NCBI GenBank assembly: GCA_021781655.1
Contig: JAJXWJ010000001.1
Coordinates: 54,252-118,251, forward strand
Direction: 5' to 3'
Source of the DNA: Bacillota bacterium
GTDB lineage: Bacteria; Bacillota; Clostridia; Clostridiales; Clostridiaceae
Length of the DNA: 64,000 bases
In this document: one piece after another, positions 9,287 through 18,386 of the stretch
Layout: each line of letters starts with the position of its first letter
Position numbering within the stretch: the stretch's first letter is position 1
Notes under the pieces: model-generated
What the model was told of the DNA's origin: nothing
What the model saw: only the letters and a program-made list of their open reading frames with translations
Databases searched by the model: none
Position numbers and translations under genes: made by a program

Positions 9287-10228
9287 TTGTATAAAAAATT
9301 GATGAGGTGTGCAATTCTTTTAATTATAATAGTGTTATTAACTGTTTTTATTAAAAATTATTTTCAACCTTTTTTTACTATATTGTTTTTATTTATATTT
9401 ACTACACCTATTTATAACTTTATGAATAAACTTAATATTTTTAACAATAAAATTAATGCGGTTTTAAGTGTTGTTTTTGTAAATGTTATATTAATAGTTG
9501 CAATTGCATTATTTGGCAATGTAGCAGCAGTTAAAATAAAGGAATTATATTTATCCTTTATAGAAAGCTTTTATTTAAAACCAGCAAACAACAATATTAT
9601 TAATAATCTTAACTTAAATAACTTTCAAAATAATTTTAAAGAACTTTTAAACGGCGATTTTCTTAGAAAAAGTGCACTCTATACTACAGATACACTAGTG
9701 GCATATTTTGTTGGAAACATAAGTTGTTACTTTATTTTGGTGGACAAATGTGTTATATTTGAAAATATTAAAGGTGTAATTTCGGAAAAAAGTGTACAAA
9801 TTATACAATCAAAGTACATCGAGATTAAGAAAATGTTATTTATCGAAATTACTTTGATGCTAATAACTACATTTTTTACCATTGTTGGTTTCGTAATATT
9901 GCAAATCAAGAATGCAGTTTTTCTCGGATTATTATGTGGCATTTTAGATATATTACCTTATGTTGGAACGGTACTCGTTTTTTTGCCCTTAATTATTTTA
10001 TATGTGCTTAGCAACAATTATATTGTAGCTTTTGGAATGGTTATATTATATATTTTGCTACAATTTAACAGACAAATAATGGAAGCGAAATTTATGAGCA
10101 AACGGCTTAAAGTTCATCCTTTAATAATGTTAATGTCAATTTACATAGGGGGTAAAGTATTTGGGCTTATAGGATTATTAGTTGGCCCAATATACATTTT
10201 AATCGCAAAAGAAGTTTTATTATCTTAG
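9287..10228 (+). CDS. AI-2E family transporter (PerM/YtvI type)
   Basis: Polytopic membrane protein of 313 residues with about seven hydrophobic segments. The C-terminal half contains GILDILPYVGTVLVFLPL and an IGLLVGPIYILIAKEV ending, both characteristic of AI-2E/UPF0118 permeases. Members export autoinducer-2 or ions; this one cannot be assigned. The TTG at 9287 is used because AAGAGG lies 7 bases upstream; the next ATG (9302) has no upstream ribosome binding site. It ends 14 bases before dxr and is probably in the same operon. Confidence 0.82.
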   Translation: MYKKLMRCAILLIIIVLLTVFIKNYFQPFFTILFLFIFTTPIYNFMNKLNIFNNKINAVLSVVFVNVILIVAIALFGNVAAVKIKELYLSFIESFYLKPANNNIINNLNLNNFQNNFKELLNGDFLRKSALYTTDTLVAYFVGNISCYFILVDKCVIFENIKGVISEKSVQIIQSKYIEIKKMLFIEITLMLITTFFTIVGFVILQIKNAVFLGLLCGILDILPYVGTVLVFLPLIILYVLSNNYIVAFGMVILYILLQFNRQIMEAKFMSKRLKVHPLIMLMSIYIGGKVFGLIGLLVGPIYILIAKEVLLS

Positions 10229-10242
10229 TTAGGAGAAATATT

Positions 10243-11397
10243 ATGAAAAAAATTTCTATTTTAGGTGCAACAGGCTCAATTGGGACTCAAACATTGGATG
10301 TAATTAAAAACGATAAGGAAAATTTTGAGCTTTCGGCTATTTCAGCTAATAGCAACTATAAAAAAGTTATAAATATAATAGACGAATTTAATCCAAAGTT
10401 AGTTTCAATGGTAGATTTAAAAGCATACGATATGGTTAAAAATTATTGCAAGGAAAACAATAAAAGTACAGTTGTATTAAATGGAGTAGAAAGTCTTGTT
10501 GATGTTGCAACCTTTGACGATGCTGATATTGTGGTGACCTCTGTAGTTGGAATGGTAGGTCTTGTTCCAACCCTTAAAGCAATTGAGAAGGGAAAGGATA
10601 TAGCTTTAGCAAATAAGGAAACACTAGTAGTTGGTGGAGATATAGTGACGAAAGCAGCTGAATTAACCAAGGTTAAACTGCTTCCTGTAGATTCTGAGCA
10701 TGGTGCAATATTTCAGTGCATGCAAGGAAACCATTTAAAAGATATAAGTAAAATAATTTTGACTGCTTCAGGAGGGCCTTTTAGAAATAAAAAAAGAGAA
10801 GATTTAATAGATATTAAACCAAATGATGCACTTAAGCATCCCAAATGGCAAATGGGAAGGAAAATTTCAATAGACTCTGCCACGTTAATGAATAAAGGGC
10901 TTGAAGTAATAGAAGCACACTTCCTTTTCAATATGAATTATGATAATATTCAAGTAGTTGTACATCCTGAGAGCGTAATTCATTCTATGATTGAATACAA
11001 TGATGGAAGCATTATTGCACAACTAGCAAGTACAGATATGAGATTACCTATACAGTATGCTATAAATTATCCTGAAAGAAAGAAGGCAGTAATAGATAAA
11101 CTTGATTTTTATGCTTTAAAAAGTTTATCGTTTGAAAAGCCTGACATGGAAACTTTTAAATGTTTAAAATTATGTTATGAAGCGGGGAAAAAAGGCGGCA
11201 ATATGACAGCTATTTTAAATGGTGCAAATGAGGTAGCAGTTGATTTGTTTCTTAACAATAAAATATCTTTTTTACAAATTGAAGAAATTATTGAGAGATG
11301 TTTAAATAAATTTGAGTATAAAAGTACAGTAGATTTGGATACAATTCTAGATACAGATAAAAAAGTTAGAAAATACGTTTTTGATTTATATAAATAA
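10243..11397 (+). CDS. dxr: 1-deoxy-D-xylulose 5-phosphate reductoisomerase
   Basis: Second step of the MEP isoprenoid pathway: NADPH-dependent conversion of DXP to MEP. The N-terminal nucleotide-binding motif is GATGSIGTQTLDVI. The metal and substrate site VDSEHGAIFQ and the segment KWQMGRKISIDSATLMNKGLE are intact. The length of 384 residues is normal, and an AGGAGA ribosome binding site precedes the ATG. It forms a dxr-rseP-ispG operon, with the AI-2E gene upstream. Confidence 0.97.
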   Translation: MKKISILGATGSIGTQTLDVIKNDKENFELSAISANSNYKKVINIIDEFNPKLVSMVDLKAYDMVKNYCKENNKSTVVLNGVESLVDVATFDDADIVVTSVVGMVGLVPTLKAIEKGKDIALANKETLVVGGDIVTKAAELTKVKLLPVDSEHGAIFQCMQGNHLKDISKIILTASGGPFRNKKREDLIDIKPNDALKHPKWQMGRKISIDSATLMNKGLEVIEAHFLFNMNYDNIQVVVHPESVIHSMIEYNDGSIIAQLASTDMRLPIQYAINYPERKKAVIDKLDFYALKSLSFEKPDMETFKCLKLCYEAGKKGGNMTAILNGANEVAVDLFLNNKISFLQIEEIIERCLNKFEYKSTVDLDTILDTDKKVRKYVFDLYK

Positions 11398-11417
11398 TTT
11401 TTTTAGGAGTGATGTTT

Positions 11418-12428
11418 TTGTATATTGTAGCTGCAATAGTAGCCTTTGGTGTTTTGATTTTAATACATGAACTTGGACATTTTACTTTAGCAAAATTAAA
11501 TGATGTAATGGTTGAGGAGTTTTCAATAGGGATGGGTCCCAAATTATTTGGTATAAAAAAAGGTGAAACCTTATATGCCATTAGGTTATTTCCAATAGGT
11601 GGATACGTAAAGATGCTTGGAGATGAAGAAGCAAGCAATGACCCTAGAGCCTTTAACAACAAGTCATCTCTTAGAAGGTTAAGTATCGTTGCAGCGGGTC
11701 CGATAATGAATTTAATTTTGGCAGTTTTATTATATTGTATAGTTGGAAGTGCAAGTGGAGTTATATTGCCGCAAGTAAACCAAGTTTTAAAAAACAGTCC
11801 TGCTGAAAAAGTTGGTATTCAAAAAGGTGATGAACTTTTGAAGGTAAACGGCTCTTCTGTACTTACTTGGGACGATTTTGCCATTTATGTTGCTCTTGCA
11901 AAAAATAAACCAGTCCAAATTTCTGTTAAGCATAATGGAAATATTGAAAATTTTACGGTAAAGCCTATGTATGATAATGCAGAAAAAAGATATTTAATCG
12001 GTATTTCACCAAGTTTTATTGCTCATCCTAATATCATTCAGTCTGTTTCTAATGGCTTTAAGCAAACAATAACAATGATAAATGAAGTTTATTTAAGCTT
12101 TAAAATGCTTTTTTCAGGAGAAGCCTCTGCTAACGATATAGGTGGACCTGTTACTATTATTAAGATGACTGGTTCTGCTGCTGAGGCAGGTTTAATACCA
12201 TTATTGTCCTTTACTGCTTTTTTAAGTACGCAGCTTGGTATACTTAATCTTATACCTTTTCCAGCATTAGATGGAGGTTTTGTATTTTTATATTTATTTC
12301 AAATAATTTCAGGTAAGAAGGTAGACGACAATAAGGTTGGATTAGTAAATACGATTGGATTTACTATCCTCATGGCGTTAATGGTAGTTGTAGTTTTAAA
12401 GGATATTTTCTACCCAGTTAATTTTTAG
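11418..12428 (+). CDS. rseP: Site-2 intramembrane zinc metalloprotease RseP
   Basis: Membrane protease that cleaves transmembrane anti-sigma factors or signal-peptide remnants. HELGH, the zinc site, lies in the first membrane helix, a PDZ domain spans about residues 100-180, and the C-terminal motif NLIPFPALDGG supplies the third zinc ligand. Starts at 11409 (GTG) and 11412 (ATG) overlap or crowd the AGGAG at 11405-11409; the TTG at 11418 has an 8-base spacer and is preferred, giving 336 residues. It lies 20 bases after dxr and 13 before ispG. Confidence 0.94.
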   Translation: MYIVAAIVAFGVLILIHELGHFTLAKLNDVMVEEFSIGMGPKLFGIKKGETLYAIRLFPIGGYVKMLGDEEASNDPRAFNNKSSLRRLSIVAAGPIMNLILAVLLYCIVGSASGVILPQVNQVLKNSPAEKVGIQKGDELLKVNGSSVLTWDDFAIYVALAKNKPVQISVKHNGNIENFTVKPMYDNAEKRYLIGISPSFIAHPNIIQSVSNGFKQTITMINEVYLSFKMLFSGEASANDIGGPVTIIKMTGSAAEAGLIPLLSFTAFLSTQLGILNLIPFPALDGGFVFLYLFQIISGKKVDDNKVGLVNTIGFTILMALMVVVVLKDIFYPVNF

Positions 12429-12441
12429 GAGCTGTTATAAT

Positions 12442-13491
12442 ATGGAAAGAATAAAAAGTAAAAAAATAAAAGTTGGAAATGTTTTTATTGGTGGAGATAG
12501 CAAAATTACTGTTCAGTCTATGACGAATACAGATACTCGAGATGTAAAAGCAACTGTGGAGCAAATTTTAAGATTAGAAAAAAGTGGTTGTGATATAGTT
12601 AGGTGTGCTGTACTAGATGAAGCTGCTAGTGAAGCTATTAAGGACATAGTTAAACAAATTCATATTCCTTTAGTTGCGGATATACATTTCGATTATAGGT
12701 TAGCATTAGCCTCTATAAAAAATGGAATTAATGCTTTAAGAATAAATCCCGGAAATATTGGGAGCGATGAAAAAGTTAAACTTGTAGCTGAGGCTGCAAA
12801 GGAAAGAAATATACCTATTAGAATCGGTGTGAATTCAGGTTCTTTGGAAAAAGAAATTTTACAAAAGTATGGAAAAGTTTGCCCTGATGCGTTAGTAGAG
12901 AGTGCATTAAAGCATGTAGAAATACTTGAGAAAAATAATTTTTCAGATATTGTAATTTCAATAAAATCTTCTGATGTAATGATGATGATAGATAGTTACA
13001 GGCTTATTTCTAAAAAAACTTCCTATCCTCTTCATTTAGGAGTAACAGAGGCAGGAACAATTTGGAGAGGAACTATAAAATCAAGTATCGGAATTGGAAC
13101 ACTTTTATCTGAAGGTATTGGAGATACTATAAGGGTGTCCTTAACAGGCGATCCAGTAGAAGAAATAAAAGTAGGAAGAGAAATTTTGAAATCAATTGGA
13201 TATTTACATGAAGGTGTTCAGTTTATTTCTTGTCCAACCTGTGGAAGAACCCAAATTAATTTGATAAAAATAGCGGAAGAAGTAGAAAGAAAATTAGAAG
13301 AAACTAATAAAAACATTAAGGTGGCTGTAATGGGCTGTGTTGTTAATGGGCCAGGTGAGGCAAGAGAAGCAGATATAGGTATTGCTGGAGGTAAAGGTGA
13401 AGGACTTATATTTAAAAAAGGAAAAATTTTAAGAAAAGTAAAGGAAGAGGAACTTGTCTCTGAACTATTTAAAGAGATTGAAAAACTTTAG
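12442..13491 (+). CDS. ispG: 4-hydroxy-3-methylbut-2-en-1-yl diphosphate synthase
   Basis: IspG (GcpE) converts MEcPP to HMBPP in the MEP pathway using a [4Fe-4S] cluster. The three cluster cysteines are in SCPTCGRTQ and VMGCVVNGPGEA; the final Glu-rich GPGEAREADIG block is intact. The N-terminal TIM-barrel region begins TVQSMTNTDT. The length of 349 residues fits the family. It is the last gene of the dxr-rseP-ispG group; no T-rich terminator is seen before the next promoter at 13525. Confidence 0.97.
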   Translation: MERIKSKKIKVGNVFIGGDSKITVQSMTNTDTRDVKATVEQILRLEKSGCDIVRCAVLDEAASEAIKDIVKQIHIPLVADIHFDYRLALASIKNGINALRINPGNIGSDEKVKLVAEAAKERNIPIRIGVNSGSLEKEILQKYGKVCPDALVESALKHVEILEKNNFSDIVISIKSSDVMMMIDSYRLISKKTSYPLHLGVTEAGTIWRGTIKSSIGIGTLLSEGIGDTIRVSLTGDPVEEIKVGREILKSIGYLHEGVQFISCPTCGRTQINLIKIAEEVERKLEETNKNIKVAVMGCVVNGPGEAREADIGIAGGKGEGLIFKKGKILRKVKEEELVSELFKEIEKL

Positions 13492-13524
13492 ATTTTATTG
13501 TAATTTACTAAAGTTAATTTTTTC

Positions 13525-13553
13525 TTGAACTTATTTTGTTAATGTGGTAATAT
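13525..13553 (+). promoter_or_regulatory. Putative promoter of the rimP-nusA-infB operon
   Basis: TTGAAC (13525-13530) and TAATAT (13548-13553) with a 17-base spacer. Transcription would begin near 13560, leaving a leader of about 165 bases before rimP. Confidence 0.6.
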
Positions 13554-13588
13554 AAATTAAGAAATCATTTACTGATAAATTTTGCAAA

Positions 13589-13646
13589 AGAGTGGGCTAA
13601 AACCCGCTCTTTCTGTTTGTAAACGCAACGTTAGTTGCGTTTTTCA
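13589..13646 (+). promoter_or_regulatory. Leader hairpin plus intrinsic terminator upstream of rimP (probable attenuator)
   Basis: Inside the predicted rimP leader lie two consecutive hairpins. The first is GAGTGGG...CCCGCTC (13590-13608) followed by TTTC. The second is a perfect AAACGCAAC / GTTGCG stem (13621-13640) with a GTTA loop and a T-run to 13644. Because both sit after a promoter and before the first gene, they look like a premature terminator controlling the NusA operon. Feedback by NusA is inferred. Confidence 0.6.
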
Positions 13647-13726
13647 TTAGATACTTTTTTTTAAGCAAAGCAAAATAATATATTATGAAAAAATGTAAAA
13701 GCTACAAAGTAAGGAGGTAAGAATTT

Positions 13727-14188
13727 ATGGAAAATGAACCTTTAATAAAGACATTAATCGAACTTATTAAACCACTGGTAACAGATTTGAACTATGAATT
13801 TTATCATTTAGAATTTGTAGAGGAAGATAATGAAAATTATTTAAGAGTATATATAGACAATAAAGATGGAATAGGACTTAAAGATTGCGAAATTGTAAGT
13901 AGAAAAATTAGTAGTATGTTAGATGAGGAAGATCCAATCGAGGTAGGCTATTATTTAGAAGTTTCTTCACCTGGAGTATTTAGAACTTTATTTACAGATG
14001 AGCATTTGTCAAAATATATTTCAAGTAACATTGCGATTAAGCTTAAACAATTATTTTTAGGCCATAGAAAATTGCTTGGAACATTAGTTGATTTTGATAA
14101 AGAAAATATTTTTATAAAATCAGGTGAAGAGGAAATAACGATTCCAAGAAAAATTATAGATGCTATTACCTTAGAAGGGGATTTATAA
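13727..14188 (+). CDS. rimP: Ribosome maturation factor RimP
   Basis: Needed for maturation of the 30S subunit. The 153-residue protein has the N-terminal alpha/beta domain (LRVYIDNKDGIGLKDCE, then YYLEVSSPGVFRTL) and a small C-terminal SH3-like barrel. An AAGGAGGT ribosome binding site 8 bases upstream fixes the ATG. It is the first gene of the long translation and RNA operon, 76 bases before nusA. Confidence 0.95.
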   Translation: MENEPLIKTLIELIKPLVTDLNYEFYHLEFVEEDNENYLRVYIDNKDGIGLKDCEIVSRKISSMLDEEDPIEVGYYLEVSSPGVFRTLFTDEHLSKYISSNIAIKLKQLFLGHRKLLGTLVDFDKENIFIKSGEEEITIPRKIIDAITLEGDL

Positions 14189-14264
14189 TTAAGCCATAAA
14201 TAAGTAACTCAAAATAATGGATTGTATTTTGGGGTCATGATAAAACGGGAGGTTAAAAAATAAA

Positions 14265-15323
14265 ATGAACGAGGAATTTATTGGCGCATTAAGGGAGATT
14301 GTTAAAGAGAAAGGGATTAGTGAAGACATGTTATTCACTACTATTGAGGATGCATTAGTAGCTGCTTATAAAAAAAATTATGCTAAAATAGCAGAAAATG
14401 CTCACAATGTAAAAGTAACAATGAACAGAGAATCTGGAGACATCAATGTATATTCTCAAAAATTAGTTGTAGAAACTGTAAATGATGACATTAACGAAAT
14501 AAATGAAAGCGATGCTAAAGAAATAAATCCAAGATTTAGAACTGGTGATTTAGTAGATGTTGAGGTTACTCCAAGAACGTTTGGAAGAGTTGCAGCACAA
14601 TCGGCAAAGCAAGTAGTAGTTCAAAGAATAAAGGAAGCAGAAAGAAGTATAATTTATAATGAATTTTCTGAAAAGGAATTTGACATAATTACCGGAACAG
14701 TAATTAGAAAAGATAAAGGTAATGTTTTAATCGATCTTGGTAAAACAGAAGCTGTGCTAGGACAAAATGAACAGATTCCTGGTGAAGATTATATTTATAA
14801 TACAAAAATAAAGCTTTACATTGTTGAAGTTAAAAATACGACTAAAGGTGCTCAAGTTGTTATTTCTAGAACTCACCCTGGACTTGTTAAGAGGTTATTT
14901 GAGCTTGAGGTTCCAGAAATATATGAAGGCGTTGTGGAAATAAAATCTATTTCAAGGGAAGCAGGCTCAAGAACAAAAATTGCAGTTTTTTCACATGATG
15001 AAAATGTGGATCCTATGGGTTCTTGTGTTGGACCTAAAGGTGTAAGAGTTCAAAATATAGTAGATGAACTAAAAAATGAAAAAATAGATATTATAAAATG
15101 GAGTAAACTACCAGAAGAATATATTGCAAATGCATTAAGCCCTGCTAAAGTAATAGATGTAGAAATTAACGAAGAAGGTAAAAATGCAAAAGTAATTGTT
15201 GAAGATGGTCAATTATCGCTTGCTATAGGAAAAGAAGGTCAAAACGTTAGACTTGCTGCAAAGCTAACTGGTTGGAAAATAGATATTAAAAGCAAGTCTC
15301 AAGCAGAAGCTGTTGAAAAGTAG
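14265..15323 (+). CDS. nusA: Transcription termination/antitermination factor NusA
   Basis: Binds RNA polymerase and nascent RNA and modulates pausing and termination. Domains in order are an N-terminal polymerase-binding domain, S1 (about residues 135-200, TGTVIRKDKGNVLIDLG), KH1 (DPMGSCVGPKGVRVQN) and KH2 (LSLAIGKEGQNVRLAAKLTG). At 352 residues it lacks the acidic repeats of proteobacterial NusA, as is usual in Firmicutes. A GGGAGG ribosome binding site is present. It starts the nusA-ylxR-ylxQ-infB cluster. Confidence 0.97.
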   Translation: MNEEFIGALREIVKEKGISEDMLFTTIEDALVAAYKKNYAKIAENAHNVKVTMNRESGDINVYSQKLVVETVNDDINEINESDAKEINPRFRTGDLVDVEVTPRTFGRVAAQSAKQVVVQRIKEAERSIIYNEFSEKEFDIITGTVIRKDKGNVLIDLGKTEAVLGQNEQIPGEDYIYNTKIKLYIVEVKNTTKGAQVVISRTHPGLVKRLFELEVPEIYEGVVEIKSISREAGSRTKIAVFSHDENVDPMGSCVGPKGVRVQNIVDELKNEKIDIIKWSKLPEEYIANALSPAKVIDVEINEEGKNAKVIVEDGQLSLAIGKEGQNVRLAAKLTGWKIDIKSKSQAEAVEK

Positions 15324-15331
15324 GTGACAAC

Positions 15332-15601
15332 ATGGTAGTGAAAAAAATACCGCAAAGAATGTGCACAGGATGCAATATAATGAAGCCAAAGAAAGAGCTT
15401 ATTAGAATTGTAAGAAATAAAGAAGGGGAAGTTTCTGTAGATTTTACAGGAAAAAAACCTGGCAGAGGAGCTTATATTTGTAAAGATATAGATTGCCTAA
15501 AGAAAGCTTTTAAAACTAAAAGATTATCAAAGAATCTGGAAGTTGCTATAAGTGAAGATATTTACAATAAGCTAAAGGAAGAGATTGAAAATGAACAATA
15601 A
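15332..15601 (+). CDS. ylxR: YlxR/RnpM family RNA-binding protein (DUF448)
   Basis: An 89-residue protein with the diagnostic RMCTGCN, RIVRNKEG and GRGAYIC motifs of the YlxR family. It is a small basic RNA-binding protein between nusA and infB throughout Firmicutes; in B. subtilis the family has been linked to modulation of RNase P. Its start is 8 bases after the nusA stop, and its 3' end overlaps ylxQ by 11 bases, so translation is probably coupled. Confidence 0.93.
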   Translation: MVVKKIPQRMCTGCNIMKPKKELIRIVRNKEGEVSVDFTGKKPGRGAYICKDIDCLKKAFKTKRLSKNLEVAISEDIYNKLKEEIENEQ

Positions 15602-15899
15602 ATTTCTTCAGTTTTTAGGACTTACAAAAAGAGCAGGAAAACTTCGGGAGGGTTACAATACCTCAGAAGATATTATTAAGCATAGAAAAGCAAAGCTTAT
15701 TGTTATATCAGAAGATGCATCAGAAAACACAAAGAATAAATTTAAGGCTTATTGCAATAAATATAATATAGCCATAATTGTTGCATATGGTAAAGAAGAA
15801 CTTGGTCAAATATTAGGAAGATCGGAAGTTAATGTAGTTTGTATAACCGATGAAAAGATGAGCAGCAAACTCATTGAGTTATGGAACGAAAAAATTTAA
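15591..15899 (+). CDS. ylxQ: L7Ae/L30e-like ribosome-associated RNA-binding protein YlxQ
   Basis: A 102-residue member of the L7Ae/L30e/S12e/Gadd45 RNA-binding family (kink-turn binders), identified by FLGLTKRAGKLREGY and LIVISEDASENTKNK. The ATG at 15591 lies about 10 bases after AAGGAAGAG; a TTG two codons earlier is less well placed. It overlaps the end of ylxR and ends 15 bases before infB. Confidence 0.92.
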   Translation: MNNKFLQFLGLTKRAGKLREGYNTSEDIIKHRKAKLIVISEDASENTKNKFKAYCNKYNIAIIVAYGKEELGQILGRSEVNVVCITDEKMSSKLIELWNEKI

Positions 15900-15914
15900 T
15901 CGGGGGTGACTAAT

Positions 15915-17999
15915 TTGTCGAAAATAAGAGTGTATGAATTGGCAAAGGAACTAGATGTCTCAAGTAAAGATTTAATAAATTTACTGGTTGAGGAATTTAA
16001 TGTAGAAGTAAAAAATCATATGAGCGTCATAGATGATGAAGATGCTGAGTTAATAAAAGAAATTTTTTCTGAAAATCCAAAGGAAATAAGTAGTGAAGAT
16101 AAAGAGTCAAAGAAAGATGATTTAGTAGAAGAATATGAAGAGATTATTAACGACAGTATTAAAGAAAAAAAAGTGAGAAGAAACAAATTTAAAACTGGCG
16201 GTTTTGAAAGTAAAGCTGAGGCTTCAAATTTTGAAGGTGGCATAATTGAAATAGGAAAGACTATTACTGTAAAAGAACTTTCTGAAAAGTTAAAAAAACA
16301 ATCAGCAGAAGTTATTAAGCAGTTAATGTTTATGGGTGTGTTAGCAGCCATAAATCAAGAAATAGATTTTGAAACTGCTAAAAAAGTATGTGAGAAATTT
16401 GAATTTGAGGTTGTTGAAGAAATAACAGAAAATGATCAAGGTGAAGTATTAGAATTAGAATTAGACGATGAAAACAGTGCAAATATGAAAAAGAGATCGC
16501 CTGTAGTTACGGTTATGGGACACGTAGACCATGGTAAAACATCTCTGCTAGATGCTATAAAGAAATCTAGTGTCATAGAAACAGAAGCAGGTGGAATTAC
16601 TCAACATATAGGTGCTTATGTTACAAATGTAAATGGCGAACATATAACATTTTTAGATACACCTGGACATGAAGCCTTTACAGCTATGAGAGCTAGAGGA
16701 GCTCAAATTACAGATATAGTTGTTCTAGTTGTTGCAGCAGATGATGGAATAATGCCGCAAACAAAAGAAGCTATTAGCCATTGTAAAGCAGCAAATGTTC
16801 CAATTATAGTTGCAATTAATAAAATGGATAAACCAGATGCAAATCCAGATAAAGTGAAGCAAGAATTGACTGAACAAGGTTTAGTTGCAGAAGACTGGGG
16901 TGGCGATACAGTAGTAGTTCCTGTGTCAGCACGTACAAAAATGGGCTTGGATAATCTTCTTGAGATGATAATATTATCAGCAGAAATTCTGGAACTTAAA
17001 GCTGATCCAACAAGAAAGGCTAAGGGAACTGTAATTGAATCTAAGTTAGATAAGGGCAGAGGTGCTGTAGCATCTTTATTAGTTCAAACTGGAACCCTTC
17101 ATGTAGGAGATTCTATTTTAGTTGGTGCAACTTATGGAAGAATCAGAGCTATGTTTGATGATAAGGGAAAGAAAATAAAAAAAGCTGGTCCATCAACGCC
17201 AGTGGAAGTTTTAGGACTTTCAGAAGTTCCAGCTGCAGGTGATAAATTTTATGTAGTTAAAGATGAAAAGACTGCAAGGGATATGGCAGATGTAAGAAAA
17301 GAGAAAAACAGGACAGATAATCTTAAGTCAACTCATAAGGTTTCTCTTGAAGAGCTATATAGCCAAATTCAAGAAGGAAAAGTTAAGGAACTTAATATTA
17401 TAATAAAAGCTGACGTTCAAGGTTCTATTGAGGCTATAAGACAATCTTTAGAAAAACTTTCAACAGATTCTGTGAAGGTTAGAGTTATTCATGGTGCTGT
17501 TGGAGCAATTTCTGAGGCAGATGTAACTCTTGCTAGTGCATCTAATGCTATAGTAATAGGCTTTAATGTAAGACCAGACAATAATGCTAGCATAGCAGCT
17601 GATAAAGAAGAAGTTGAAATTAAAACTTATAGAATAATTTATAACGCAATTGACGACGTCAAAGCTGCAATGATAGGAATGCTTGAGCCAGAATTTAAAG
17701 AAGTGATTTTAGGTAAGGTTGAAGTTAGACAGGTATATAAAATTTCAAGTATTGGAACTGTTGCAGGTTCATACGTACTAGATGGAAAAATTACAAGAAA
17801 CAGCAACATTAGATTGATTAGAGACGGCATTGTTATCCTTGAAGGGGAAATAGGTTCATTAAAAAGATTTAAAGATGACGTAAAAGAAGTGGCAGCAGGC
17901 TATGAATGTGGTATTACGCTTGAAAAGTTTAATGATTTAAAAGAAGGAGATATTCTTGAGGTTTTCACTATGCAGGAAATAAAACCTAAAGAACTATAA
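15915..17999 (+). CDS. infB: Translation initiation factor IF-2
   Basis: GTPase that places initiator tRNA on the 30S subunit. It has two IF2N modules (residues about 1-50 and 115-165), a charged linker, and then the G domain with [17 protein letters not shown] and NKMD, followed by domains II, III and IV. The length of 694 residues is typical for Clostridia, where the N-terminal region is short. The start is probably the TTG at 15915, 6 bases after CGGGGGTG; the GTG at 15906 lies inside that ribosome binding site. Confidence 0.96.
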   Translation: MSKIRVYELAKELDVSSKDLINLLVEEFNVEVKNHMSVIDDEDAELIKEIFSENPKEISSEDKESKKDDLVEEYEEIINDSIKEKKVRRNKFKTGGFESKAEASNFEGGIIEIGKTITVKELSEKLKKQSAEVIKQLMFMGVLAAINQEIDFETAKKVCEKFEFEVVEEITENDQGEVLELELDDENSANMKKRSPVVTVMGHVDHGKTSLLDAIKKSSVIETEAGGITQHIGAYVTNVNGEHITFLDTPGHEAFTAMRARGAQITDIVVLVVAADDGIMPQTKEAISHCKAANVPIIVAINKMDKPDANPDKVKQELTEQGLVAEDWGGDTVVVPVSARTKMGLDNLLEMIILSAEILELKADPTRKAKGTVIESKLDKGRGAVASLLVQTGTLHVGDSILVGATYGRIRAMFDDKGKKIKKAGPSTPVEVLGLSEVPAAGDKFYVVKDEKTARDMADVRKEKNRTDNLKSTHKVSLEELYSQIQEGKVKELNIIIKADVQGSIEAIRQSLEKLSTDSVKVRVIHGAVGAISEADVTLASASNAIVIGFNVRPDNNASIAADKEEVEIKTYRIIYNAIDDVKAAMIGMLEPEFKEVILGKVEVRQVYKISSIGTVAGSYVLDGKITRNSNIRLIRDGIVILEGEIGSLKRFKDDVKEVAAGYECGITLEKFNDLKEGDILEVFTMQEIKPKEL

Positions 18000-18020
18000 T
18001 TGAGTTAAGGAGAGGGTTTT

Positions 18021-18386
18021 ATGGCAAAGTACAGAGGCGGCAGAATAAATGAAGAAGTAAAAAAATCTGTAAGCAATATAATTCAAAATGAAATAAAAGA
18101 CCCACGAATAAATACGCTTATAAGCGTTACAAAGGTAGACGTTACAAATGACTTGAAGTATGCAAAGGTATTTGTAAGTATACTTGGGAAAGAAGAAGAA
18201 AAGAAACTTACAATGGAAGTATTAAAAAAGAGTGCTGGCTTCATTCGTAGAGAGTTAGCTCATGAGGTTAAGCTTCGAGTTACTCCAGAAGTAAGCATTC
18301 ATCTTGATAATTCTATTGAAGAAGGAATGCATATCGATGCTTTAATTGAAAAAATCAAGGAGAATAACAAAGATGACAATGAATAA
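18021..18386 (+). CDS. rbfA: 30S ribosome-binding factor RbfA
   Basis: A 121-residue KH-like protein for late 16S rRNA processing and cold adaptation of 30S subunits. RINEEVKKSVSNIIQNEIKDPRI at the N terminus and VTPEVSIHLDNSIEEG near the end are diagnostic. AAGGAGAGG precedes the ATG. It overlaps the start of nrnA by 14 bases. Confidence 0.95.
   Translation: MAKYRGGRINEEVKKSVSNIIQNEIKDPRINTLISVTKVDVTNDLKYAKVFVSILGKEEEKKLTMEVLKKSAGFIRRELAHEVKLRVTPEVSIHLDNSIEEGMHIDALIEKIKENNKDDNE

Noticed and set aside
13621..13644. Simple terminator of ispG
   Set aside because: It is a terminator in form, but a good promoter lies upstream of it and downstream of ispG, so a leader attenuator is the better reading; both could be true.
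16016..16351. Antisense open frame inside infB
   Set aside because: It mirrors the charged linker of IF-2 and has a Ser/Phe/Leu-rich composition typical of shadow frames in AT-rich genes.
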